A DNA stretch of 64,000 nucleotides, taken from assembly GCA_037127315.1 (NCBI GenBank), contig JBBBDQ010000913.1, positions 5,013,501-5,077,500 on the forward strand. Reading direction: 5' to 3'. Made by a program: the position numbers and the translations under genes. Positions 30,640 to 40,084 of this stretch are shown piece after piece; within the stretch, counting starts at the first letter, position 1, and every line of letters starts with the position of its first letter. The stretch comes from Ascarosepion bandense (lineage: Eukaryota; Mollusca; Cephalopoda; Sepiida; Sepiidae). Under the pieces are notes generated by a model. It was not told the DNA's origin and did not search any database. It was given only the letters and a program-made list of their open reading frames with translations.

Positions 30640-31032
30640 TACCTGTGTTGAGTACTGGACTGATAGGATATGTCTCATCAAAGATAAAGGAAAGACATTA
30701 AGCAACCAAAATATGGTTCTACAGAAAGATACTGAGGATACCATGGACTGAACATGTGAGGTTTTGGAGAGGATGGAAACAAAAAGCAAACTTATACAGA
30801 AAGAAACAGCTGAAGTTTCTGGGATAGCTAATGAGGAAGGAGGGTTTAGAGAATTAGATATTCACAGGATAGATAGAAGGAAAGAGACAGGGGGAAAGCA
30901 ATGCGTGACATACTTGATAAGCTTGAGCAAGGGTTTGGGAAAAGTAACAACAGAAAAGGCTTTAAGAGCTACAAGAAATAGGGGTATGTGGAGGGTCATG
31001 ATCGCCTACTTACTGAAGGGACATGGCATAAA
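30640..31032 (+). pseudogene. RTE-like RT C-terminal fragment
   Basis: The frame from 30764 encodes MERMETKSKLIQK, frameshifts, and ends KALRATRNRGMWRVMIAYLLKGHG, the C-terminal signature of the RTE-like element. The upstream WFYRK-like stretch lies in another frame. Confidence 0.7.
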
Positions 31033-32390
31033 GAAGCTAGTGAAACCAGTCACCGAAAATACATGATTTTTAATCTCTCCCCCAAAATTACCCATGTATA
31101 GTGCAACCTCCTATTTTTTTTTATGTAAAAAAAAACTTATAAAAAGTCACACTATACATGGGTATACACCGTAATAAAATCCTGTTTATCAAAATCAAAG
31201 CATGGATTCAGTTTTAATTATTGCTGGTTTGCTCAAGCCATAAAAAAATAACCACGGAATTTGTGTAATCTTGCAATTGCTCTGGTTTTATTTTCTATAA
31301 AAGTAATTTTATTAGAAACAAAAAAAAGATTACTGAAATTTTACATAATATCTGTCCTCTCGTATGCTAAAGAATGCTGGACAATCTCCTCAAAAACAAA
31401 GGAGAGACTTGCAGCAACAGAAATACAGTTCTACAGAAGGAAGTTGATGTTACCATAGATCAAACATGGTTTTGGAAAGAATGGAAACAAAAAGGAAACT
31501 TACACTTAACATCAAAAAGAGGGAGTTGAAGTTTCTGGGACACAAAATGAGGAAGGAGAGCTTGGACAATCTGATACTCACAGAGCAGAGAGAGGGAAGA
31601 GAGACAAGAGAAATTGTGTGTGTGACATACTTGATGGGCTTGAGCAAATAGATGGCAGAACAGGGTTTGAGAGAAATAACAAGACAAAACTTATTCAGAG
31701 TTACAAGAGACAGGAAGATGTGGAGGGCCATGATTACACAACACATAAAAGATAAAAGATCTAAGATTAAAATACAGCACTAATAACTTTCAGGAAAGTG
31801 GTATATTGGATATGAGGCTTGTTTAAGAAAGAATTATGGTCATCTAGTGGCTGTGAGTATATTATTTCATGATCTGGATTAGGGCATGGAATGAACAAGG
31901 AATGATATCACAAGGACAAAATAACAAAATAATCAACACAGATGGGATATCGGATATATTGGTCAAAACAACCGACATCTGAAGATGACCATATATGAAT
32001 TTACTGAAGCCACAAGATTAGCAACTAAGTCCCACCCTTTTACTGTGAAACCAATAAAATGTAAACACAAATTCTACTCCAGCAGCTTCTTTTCTCACAC
32101 TTCCCGCCTGTGGAATTCCCTTCCATTTACTTGCTTTCCCGACCGCTACAATCTCCAAGAATTTAAATGTAAAGTCAATAGTCATCTCCTATCTCACTAA
32201 CTTGCATCCTCTCTCTCACGCTCCTTTCTCTGTCCACTCCACTCTCATCAGTATTCTCATCCTTCTCTTACCATTTTCCTGATACCTCCTATAACCTGTC
32301 ACTCTTTCTCATAACTTTCCTCCTATGTAACCCCCTGCAATACAGTGGCAGTAAAATGCCTTGCTTGGCGAAATATGATTATAAAAAAAA
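31033..32390 (+). repeat. Duplicated 1.3-kb segment B (partner 20078-21400)
   Basis: See 20078-21400. It includes the hairpin MITE (31086-31168), RT fragment (31335-31765), linker and LINE 3' end (32010-32390, with HTSRLWNSLPFTCFPDRYNLQ). Here the + strand also keeps CTGAAGATGACCATATATGA at the linker/LINE junction. Confidence 0.9.
31335..31765 (+). pseudogene. RTE-like RT C-terminal fragment (in duplication B)
   Basis: KFYIISVLSYAKECWTISSK, TKERLAATEIQFYRRKLMLP, then after a frameshift VLERMETKRKLTLNIKKREL, KFLGHKMRKESLD. Slightly more complete at its start than the 20380 copy. Confidence 0.75.
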
Positions 32391-32790
32391 CTTAGTAGAA
32401 ATGTTGAGTCAAATAATATCAATAAGAATCCAAATTCAATCAATAACTAAAAATAATGTGAACTAGTTTTAACGATACTATCAAAAATGAAAAAATACTT
32501 AAGTAATTTTACAGAAGCATTGAATCTATTTTCTGCACAAGTATCTTTTTTTTTTATCCATACAATTATGTGTTCTAAATCATTCAAAGTAAAAATAGGC
32601 AAAGAAGACTAACATAAAAAAAGCAATAAATTAACAGCCTGGTTTCCCCAACTTACTAATACATTCCATTGTTATGATCACATAATGCTTCATATGACTA
32701 GAACCACAGAATATCTCCTTATCAGGAGAGATAAAAAAATGACAAAGAGTCAAATTGTTTACCATATCTAGATTTTTTTTTTAATTATTG
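32391..32790. other. AT-rich unassigned
   Basis: No element recognised. Confidence 0.5.
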
Positions 32791-32794
32791 TTCT

Positions 32795-33410
32795 CATCTT
32801 TATTGCCGTATTCACAATATTTTAACTCTTGTACACTCCAGCCTTCTTCAGATGGAATCTCAAACTGAACCCTTTATTTAGTCTACCATTATCTTTACAT
32901 GTAAATAAAATATTACTTTTAATTGAAAGTTTAGAAAAGTTTGCTGATACACTTAGTCAATTGAACTGTCAGTGATCCAATCAATGCTTTGGATTTTAGC
33001 TAAGGTATGGTTTTAGCTCAGCATAGATCTTACTTAAAATGCTTCAGACGTTTAAACCATTTTCCATGAAATTAAATAGGATAGTATCAAGAAGCAGGAA
33101 AATTTCATTAAAGACAGAAATGCGGCTATATTTCTGAGATGAGGCAATATTTATATTATTTGAACTATTGTCCTCATCTTTGTTGCTATTTGTATGACAT
33201 TTCAGCTGTTGTACACTCCGGACTTCTTCAGGTGCTATGTTCTTAAGGACACATGGTCCAGTGGATATAGACATTGCTAGGAATTTTGAACAGTTTTTAT
33301 TACAATCACTGGGTTATATCATTCTCATTGTTTGCATGACTTGACCCAAAGAGTTGTAAGTTCAATACCTGGCTACAGCAGTGGTGAACAAGTAACTTAG
33401 AGAGTCTGAT
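32795..33410. mobile_element. Dispersed CTGAAGA-type repeat and tRNA-like SINE pieces
   Basis: TGTACACTCCAGCCTTCTTC (32831) and TGTACACTCCGGACTTCTTC (33212) are two minus-orientation cores. AAGGACACATGGTCCAGTGG (33244) is the A-box part of the SINE head found in the 430-bp units, and GTAAGTTCAATACCTGG (33356) its B-box part, here separated by a piece of the core repeat. Confidence 0.6.
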
Positions 33411-33479
33411 TAGAGGGAGTTAACTCATGACTACCAAAAGAGACTTTGTGCAAGGAATGAAAATGATATACCCCAGTGT

Positions 33480-33605
33480 TTGTAATGAAAGGGTTTGGTT
33501 TGAAATTTCTAGCACCTGAAGAAGGCTGGACCGTACAACGGCTGAAACGTTGTACAATTGCCAACAAAGATAAGAATAGTCTGAATAATGTAAATAATGT
33601 AGAAA
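33480..33605 (+). ncRNA. Hammerhead-like CTGAAGA repeat (type B)
   Basis: CTGAAGA (33521-33527), a hairpin region GGCTGGACCGTACAACGGCT, then GAAAC and GTTGTAC. This follows the hammerhead order CUGANGA-stem II-GAAA, but an extra A precedes stem II, and stem I pairing is not convincing. The same layout occurs at 36530-36600 (minus) and 38170-38205. Such terminal hairpins occur in Penelope-like elements; function is uncertain. Confidence 0.4.
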
Positions 33606-33607
33606 TA

Positions 33608-34620
33608 AAAATGTTGTTCTACAGAAGAACACTGAAAATGTCATGAACTGAACATATGAACAATAGACATTTTGGAGAAAATGGTTGCAAAAAGGGTATT
33701 TATACTTAGCATCAAAAAGAGGCAGTTGAAATATTTTCAATACATAATGAGGAAAGAGGGCTTAGATAATTTAACACTCACAGAACATACTAAAAGCAAG
33801 ACAAAACAGCAAATAACCTTCCTAATGAGCTTCTGGAAATGGTTAGCAGAACAAGGATTGGGAAAAATCATGAAAACAAAAGCTACAAAGGACAGAAACT
33901 ATATGACCATCCACATCCCAAAGAGACAAGGTATATAGAAGTTTTTAAGAAAATGGCAACAAAAAGGATATACTTAGCATCAAAAAGAGGTAGTTGAAAT
34001 ATTTAGGTACACTACCGGCCATAATTATTAGGCCACCCCAGTTTTTTTAAAAAGAAATGATGTATTTCATACTATTTTTATTGCTAAATGAAAATAGAAA
34101 TGGTTCTTTTGTTGTTATTAGTTTGCAAAATTTTACAAGGCAAGGAAGCAAAGATGAACTAGTCAGAATCACTTTAAATTTTCTTCATTTTTTTCATTGA
34201 TGAAACAGCAATATAGGTAATTATTAAATATTTACAAATTCATTTTATGCACATGTTATTGTGCAGTATTAAAAGAACAATTCTATTTTCATTTACAATT
34301 ATTCTCTTGGCAATAAATACTAAAAAAATAGTATACATCATTTTTTTTTAAACACTGGGGGTGGCCTGATAATTATAGTCAGTAGTCTACATAATGAGGA
34401 AAGGGGGTTTAGATAATTTAACACTCACAGAATATACTGAAGGTAAGAAGAAAAAGCACATTACCTACCAAACGAGCTTGTGTAAATGGTTAGAAGAACA
34501 AGGATTAGGGGAGATAGCAAAAAGAAAAAAACTTTATTAAGAGTTACAAATGATAGGTAGTTGTGGAGGGCCTTGTCCTGAAGAGATAAGGCACATAGAA
34601 AAAACAGCATATCCTCCACT
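33608..34620 (+). pseudogene. RTE-like RT fragments, split by a MITE
   Basis: 33608-33940 encodes NVVLQKNTENVMN-type sequence and VFILSIKKRQLKYFQYIMRK, EGLDNLTLTEHTKSK. A second copy (33955-34007) of the same KRRQLKYLG block is interrupted at 34008 and resumes at 34388 (ATAATGAGGAAAGGGGGTTT). The interrupting element is the MITE below. Confidence 0.75.
34010..34387. mobile_element. Tc1/mariner-type MITE, copy 2
   Basis: TA-CACTACCGGCCATAATTAT at the left and its inverse ...ATAATTATAGTCAGTAGTC-TA at the right. Terminal repeats exceed 60 bp. The insertion point is defined by the uninterrupted paralogue at 33725-33760. Confidence 0.9.
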
Positions 34621-34624
34621 GGGA

Positions 34625-35010
34625 AAAGCCTTAATAGCCTACAGATATTTGAGGCCATGATGGTGACTGCAGTAAAAGGTCAGCGATAACATGAGAGAAA
34701 CATTTGTCGTAGAAGGGAAAACAATAATTGGACCAGAGTATTTTCATTGCAATTAAAGCTGTGCATAATTCCAAATGATTGAAATTTAGGCAGTCACAGT
34801 CCCAGAACCAGTTTAACCTGTAATAAAAAAATGTTTTACATTATCAGTTCACAGGCAATGAGAAGCTAATAATTCATTTCTTTTCCTCTAGATCTAAAAG
34901 AAATAACATATTTGTTTGTGTACAATGTGAATAAAGAAGATTTAGAATCTGAAAATAAAATTTAACAGGACTTTTTTCTTGAGGTATCGATCAGGCCTAA
35001 AATGGTCTGG
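34625..35010. other. Unassigned
   Basis: No element recognised. Confidence 0.45.
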
Positions 35011-35011
35011 T

Positions 35012-35347
35012 TTGGTTTTGTTTTTATGGCAAATCAACCTCGGTGGGTCATTTATTGCTAACTAAACTTTATTTATTATTATTTATTTATTGCTGGTAAT
35101 ACCTTTTTCTTTCAACAATTTATTGTTGTTTTTTATACAAGATTTTGTGTCTAGTAATACATTTTCCATCTATCTATCTATCTTGGTTTGGTTGTTTTGT
35201 TTTTATGGCAAATCAACATCGGCAGGTCATTTATTGCTAACTAAACTTTATTTATTTATTGCTGGTAATACCTTTTTCTTTCAACAATTTATTGTTGTTT
35301 CTTATACAAGATTTTGTGTCTAGTAATACATTTTCCATCTATCTTGG
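35012..35347 (-). mobile_element. Two extra tandem SINE 3' tails
   Basis: GGTTTGGTT...TTTTTATGGCAAATCAACC through TTTTGTGTCTAGTAATACATTTTCC occurs at about 35012-35165 and 35184-35335, then again as the tail of the full SINE to the right. A (CTAT)n repeat separates them. Confidence 0.75.
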
Positions 35348-35853
35348 TTTGGTTTGGTTGGGTTGTTTTGTTTTTATGGCAAATCAACCTCGGCAGGTCA
35401 TTTATTGCCAACTAAACTTTATTTATTGCTAGTAATACCTTTTTCTTTCAACAATTTATTGTTGTTTTTTAATGTAAGTTTTGTGTCAAGTAATATATTT
35501 TTCTTTTTCAAGTATCAAGATTCATTGGGATTTTTTTTTAAGGGCAGGGTCCCCAAGTCCTACTCTTGTTATTTAACCCATAACTGGAGGGAAGGGACAG
35601 ATTAATACCTTTCCCAAGGGTACCAGTGCTTAAGTGAATGCAGGGTATTCAACTGGAATTCAAACTCGGCTCACCGATTTCTCTTTCCAAGCCGATATCC
35701 ACTGTACCACAACACACATCCCTTACTATATGCTTACAGCACCTGGTATGCCCAAGTTGGTCACCCATCTAAGTACTGACCAGGCTCAACATTGCTTAAC
35801 TTCGGTGATCAAGCGAGAACCGGTGTATTCAACATGATAGGCCATAAGCCGCC
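35348..35853 (-). mobile_element. 5S-tRNA composite SINE, full length
   Basis: Minus strand: 5S-like head 35850-35732 (119 bp), tRNA-like region about 35725-35640 (A box TGGTACAGTGG, B box GAGTTTGAATTCC), ATGGGTTAAATAAC block, CCCTGCCCTTAAA, and the tail ending at about 35348. Confidence 0.85.
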
Positions 35854-35864
35854 TAAAATGGAGT

Positions 35865-36155
35865 CAGTCAGTTAATTGCTACATGCTTAGGCAATCATGT
35901 CTCAAAAGAGTCATGACTGACTGGGCATAAGATTTTTCCTTCAGTAGTTTGCTATTACTTTCTGTAGTAGACTGGTTGCCAGCCAAGGCTATAGAACAAA
36001 ATCTGTCCTGTTATTTAACCCATAGATGGAGAGAGTGGTAACAGATTGATATTTCCAAGCTGTCACCAATCTAGGTACTGACCAGGCTCAATGTTGCTTA
36101 ACTGAGTTGCTTATATGGAAACTGATGTTTCAACATGATATGGCCATAAGCTTTC
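35865..36155 (-). mobile_element. SINE pieces: central block and decayed 5S head
   Basis: GTCAGTTAATTGC...GACTGACTGGGC (35867-35925) is a central block. AAGCTGTCACCAATCTAGGT to GGCCATAAGC (36057-36152) is a decayed 5S-like head, minus strand. Confidence 0.65.
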
Positions 36156-36169
36156 CACTTAATACAGAT

Positions 36170-36520
36170 ATCCTATTCTATGAATCAATCAGATGCCATG
36201 CATCATGCACATTTGGCTGATCATGTCTGCTTTTGATCTCTGACTAGGCAGAAGATTTTCCTGCAGTCTTGCTGTTCAACCCATAGCTAGAGGGAGAAGA
36301 GGTGGATTCAAACCTTTCCCAAGGATATTTGCTTATAAGTGAATGCAATGAATTCAACTGTAATTTGAACTCAGCTCTCTGATTTCTCATTCTGAGCAAA
36401 TATCTGTTGCACCACAAAAACAAACCCAACCAGAATTGGAACCTGGTTATCTAATTAACGAGTCCGAGACATTAACCATTACACCCTCACATATCCAGTT
36501 TTAAAGCACCTTATATTCCC
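36170..36520 (-). mobile_element. Decayed SINE copies
   Basis: CAATCAGATGCCATGCATCA (36183) begins a central block. A tRNA-like region (about 36300-36425) and a second tRNA-like region (36430-36485, CGAGTCCGAGACATTAACC) follow, then a few bases of a 5S head. Confidence 0.55.
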
Positions 36521-36529
36521 AAGTGGGAA

Positions 36530-36785
36530 TTGTCCTCAGCTTTGTACGACGTTTCGTCCGTTGTACGCTCCAGCCTTCTTCAGGTGCTAGGAATTTCAAA
36601 CCGAACCCTTTTATTACAATCACTGGAGTATATGATCTTCATTCCTTGCACAGTAGTGCATGAGTTATCTCCTTCTAGCCCTGTAAGTTACTTTTTCACC
36701 ACTGCTGTAGCCTGGTATTGAACTCACAACTCTTTGGGTCAAGTCACAGGAACTAACCAACGTCTATATTTACTGGACCATGTAT
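36530..36785 (-). mobile_element. CTGAAGA-type repeat with tRNA-like SINE head
   Basis: On the minus strand the A-box GGTCCAGTAAATATAGACG and B-box GTGAGTTCAATACCAGG come first, then ATGATATACTCCAG, then CTGAAGA (36584-36578) and GAAAC. The SINE at 36799-37302 is inserted at its edge. Confidence 0.65.
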
Positions 36786-37312
36786 CCTTAAGGACCAAGC
36801 TTACGGCCTATCACATTGAATACACCAGTTCTCTCTCGATCACCAAAGTTAAGCAATGTTGAACCTGGTCAGTACTTAGATGGGTAACCACTTGGGAATA
36901 CCAGGTGTTGTAAGCGTTATAGTGACGGATGTGCGTTGTGGTGCAGTGGATATCGGCTCAGAAAGAGAAATTGGTGAGCCGAGTTCGAATTCCAGTTGAA
37001 TACCCTGCATTCACTTAAGCACTGGTACCCTTGGGAAAGGTATTAATCCGTCCCTTCCCTTTAGTTATGGGTTAAATAACAAGGGTAGGGCTTGGGGACC
37101 CTGCCCTTAAAACACAAATCCCAATGAATCTTGATACTTGATAAGGAAAAAGTATTACTAGAAACAAAATCTTATATAAAAAAATAATAATAAATTGTTG
37201 AAAGAAAAAGTTATTACCAGCAATGAATAAATAAAATTTAGTTGGCAATAAATAACCTGCCGAGGTTGATTTGCCATAAAAACAAAACAACCAATCAACC
37301 AACCTTAAGGAC
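36786..37312 (+). mobile_element. 5S-tRNA composite SINE with target duplication
   Basis: 5S-like head at 36799-36915, tRNA-like region at about 36930-37003 (A box TGGTGCAGTGG, B box GAGTTCGAATTCC), TTATGGGTTAAATAAC block, CCCTGCCCTTAAAACAC, AT-rich tail to about 37302. Flanked by direct 10-bp repeats CCTTAAGGAC (36786-36795 and 37303-37312), a target-site duplication. The 5S region keeps the A-box/C-box internal promoter layout (GATCACC...TTAAGCAATGTTGAACCTGG). Mobilised by LINE machinery (general SINE knowledge). Confidence 0.92.
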
Positions 37313-37319
37313 ATATGCC

Positions 37320-37690
37320 CCAGTGAGTAATAAAGGGTTCAGTTAAAAATTCCTAGCAATTATAGCCATCTGGCACTGAATAACATGATATGAATGCAAA
37401 TGTTTAAGTAACCACTAGATACAGTGTCCCCAGTTCTAGGTTTTCTTTTAAATAACTAACACCAATTCACTATCCAGGTTTATTAGGTCATTATTTTCAT
37501 TATAAAATTGTTAGTAACCAACTAGTATTTTGAAACTTTTCAGCATATGCTAGCAATTGTATTGTAGTATTTGATAATAAAAAAAAAAGATTGAAATATA
37601 TAAATTAATATTTAATAAAATTAATAAATTAACAGACATTATTATAAAATATTTTGTTAATTAATTAGTTTCAAACAGAATAAAATCTTT
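37320..37690. other. AT-rich unassigned
   Basis: Starts with a few bases of the interrupted repeat, then unrecognised AT-rich DNA. Confidence 0.45.
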
Positions 37691-37699
37691 TTTATTGAA

Positions 37700-37972
37700 A
37701 ATTATTAATAGTATCATCATCATCATTTATCCATCATACCCAGATGGTGCAAAGGGCAGCAACTTTTTGTTCCTGTTTCTGTAACAAACTGTTTTTTACG
37801 GGGCAGGGTTGTTAGCCCTTCCCCCAACCCTGGTGGACCCTTCTCGGTCCTTATGTTTACAGCACCTGGTATTCCCAAATGGTCACCCATTTAAGTACTG
37901 ACCAGGCTCGATGTTGCTTCACTTTGGTGATCAGACGGGAACCAGTGTATTGAACACGATATAGCCATAGAC
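37700..37972 (-). mobile_element. 5S-headed retroposon with a different tail
   Basis: Minus strand: 5S-like head 37970-37856 followed not by the tRNA region but by GGACCGAGAAGGGTCCACC, GGGTTGGGGGAAGGGCTAAC, and a (GAT)n-type 3' end (37715-37730, ATCATCATCAT). A second 5S-headed class. Confidence 0.65.
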
Positions 37973-38049
37973 TATTAATAGGATAGGATATCTTTATTAA
38001 GGGGAAGGCTTAAATCCACATCATGTTAAAACATTGGTTTATGTACAGT

Positions 38050-38165
38050 TACCTCAGTTAAGAAATGTTGTGCCCACTCAGTACCTAGATGGGTGACCAC
38101 TTGGGAATATGAGGTACTTTAAAATTGGATGTGTAAGGGTGTAATGGATAATGGCTCGGAATCTT
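38050..38165 (+). mobile_element. Truncated 5S-tRNA SINE
   Basis: GTTAAGAAATGTTGTGCCCA and TAGATGGGTGACCACTTGGG are the 3' half of the 5S head; GGTGTAATGGATAATGGCTC begins the tRNA region, which then breaks off. Confidence 0.7.
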
Positions 38166-38167
38166 TA

Positions 38168-38285
38168 ATTAGAAGGCTGGAGCGTACAACAGCCAAAATA
38201 TTGTGCAAATGACAACAAAGATGAGGACAATGGTCTGAATAATGTAAATACTACTTCATCTCAGAAATATAAACAAATTAGATAT
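38168..38285 (+). mobile_element. CTGAAGA-type repeat, + orientation
   Basis: AGAAGGCTGGAGCGTACAAC, AGCC-AAAA (GAAA decayed), then CAACAAAGATGAGGACAATG and CATCTCAGAAATATA. It joins directly to the truncated SINE. Confidence 0.6.
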
Positions 38286-38394
38286 CTTCAGTTTGTAATT
38301 TGCATACTGAGCTGTTATCTGACTCCACCCACCTTTACATGAGTCAGACCAGACCAAATATAGAGTAGCTGCACAATCATCATTTTCCAACCTC

Positions 38395-38640
38395 GGCAGT
38401 TAAGTGCCACACATGATACACACTGAGCAATCATGTCTCTTTTTAGAGACATGACTGACTGGGCAGAAGATTATCTCGCAGTAGGTTGCCATTCCTTTCT
38501 GCGGTAGACTGGTTGCCAGCCAAGGCTATAGAACCCAATGTTCTATTATTTAACCCATAACTGGAGGGAAGAGATGGATTAATACCTTTCTCAAGGGTAT
38601 TTGTGCAAAAGTGAATGTAAGGAATTCAACTGGAATTAAG
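38395..38640 (-). mobile_element. SINE central block
   Basis: GTTAAGTGCCACACATGATA, GTCTCTTTTTAGAGACATGA, GGTTGCCA, GGTTGCCAGCCAAGGC and TTTAACCCATAACTGGAGG in order, ending at the tRNA-proximal side AACTGGAATT. Confidence 0.8.
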
Positions 38641-39110
38641 TAAACCCTACCTTGAGTATCTCTGGTGGGGTGATTTTCCATCCTACAATCGTTTTTCCAC
38701 TGATGAAATATCCCTCACGATCACTGTTTACGCGGCAAATGATCAAACAAGGTCAATTCTTTAGTTATACATGTTCTGATCTTTACAGCAAGGAATTGCC
38801 AAGTTATATCCTCAGAGTTGAATCATTCTCATTTCCTCTGTATTCCCTTTGTAAAGAGGAAGTTCTGGTTCACACAGTACCTCTCTTCCCCAGAACTGCT
38901 ACTTTGTGGAACAAATTCTTACACTGCAAGTCAAAATTCATTATCTATTCTAACACTCTTCATCTTCACTTTCTGCTTCCTACTCTTATTTCATATCACA
39001 CACCTCATTCACTGACACCCAACCTTGAGTGGCTCTTGAGCCTTTTATTGAGGAAACTTTACTATCTTGGCAGTCTCAGCTCACTGCATAAAAAAAACTA
39101 AACCTAAGAT
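38641..39110 (+). mobile_element. Unclassified retroposon family X, copy 1
   Basis: A 149-codon frame (38652-39101) includes VPLFPRTATLWNKFL, weakly like the SRTxxLWN block of LINE C-termini. It ends CTTGAGTGGCTCTTGAGCC then A-rich. Related sequence at 39250-39650, 41640-41890, 17800-17870 and 53150-53200. Probably the 3' end of an unidentified non-LTR element. Confidence 0.5.
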
Positions 39111-39249
39111 GGATTTAGAGTGAGTTGATATGCATTTTAAACAACAAATTTTAATGAGAAGGAAGCCTGTAGGGGAGTGCAGACAAAGTAGCCCCTCTTC
39201 TTGTATCTTTACATGTCAACAAAAGCAATAAGAGTTTTGGGATAGAATG

Positions 39250-39870
39250 ATACTTTGTCCACTCTACAGCCTCTTTCCAAAAGATGCATTGTCACAAACC
39301 TATTGCTTTTCTGCCTCTATTTTCATAGCAAATATTCAGACAAGCTTCATTCTTTACTCATACAAGATCTGACCTTTACAGCTAAAACTTGCCATGCTAT
39401 ATCTTCAAATCATTCTCGTTCCTTTCATATTTCATTGGTAAGGAGGAAGTTCCATGTAGACAGCTTCTACTTTGTTGAACTGACTCCTGAGATGATCAGT
39501 AAAACCTTAATCTCTTCAAATTTAGTGTCAATCTTTATCTATCATACCCATCTTCATAATCTGCATTTCTTACCTCTTACATCAAAACAACAACTCCAAC
39601 TACCTTGAGTAACTCTCGGGCCTTGTACTGAGTGAGTAATAATATAAAAAAAACAAGCAAAAACAAAAACTAGTACCTGTGGTGTCCCAGAAAGTAGAAT
39701 TACTAAGGCGCTTGAGAGTTTTTATCTTTAGAATATATACGTGTGGGCACTTACTTTAAAATTCAAGAGCATTTTAATTTTTTGTTTTTCCAATACCAAA
39801 TTTTTCACATTGCACACAAATAGATATAATTACAAAAATGTCTGAAGTCTTTATTTATATTTATTTTAAT
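39250..39870 (+). repeat. Family X copy 2 and flank, duplicated at 41640-42085
   Basis: AGGAGGAAGTTCCATG, CTTCATAATCTGCATTTCTT, GAGTAACTCTCGGGCCTTGT and CATTGCACACAAATA recur in order at 41675-42060. The two copies bracket the mariner pseudogene. Confidence 0.75.
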
Positions 39871-40084
39871 AAATATTAATAACCACCTTATCAAACCAAC
39901 TCTCAAAATGGTTTTCTGACTTAAAATCTTAGAAAGCTGGTCAGTAGTTAATAATATTAATTAAAAAATAAATCAGATCCATATCAGCTTTTACTTAGTA
40001 TAATGTTTGTTTAAATCAAACAGAAGTTCTTTTTAAGAAAAGTCTGATAAAGTATTTGGATTGGTACTATAAAAAGAAAATAAC

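Noticed and set aside
36799..36915. Functional 5S rRNA gene
   Set aside because: Several base changes, direct fusion to a tRNA-like domain and a target duplication show it is a SINE head.
38652..39101. 149-codon frame as a host exon
   Set aside because: Related sequence occurs at several other places with the same A-rich 3' end. It is better explained as a retroposon end.
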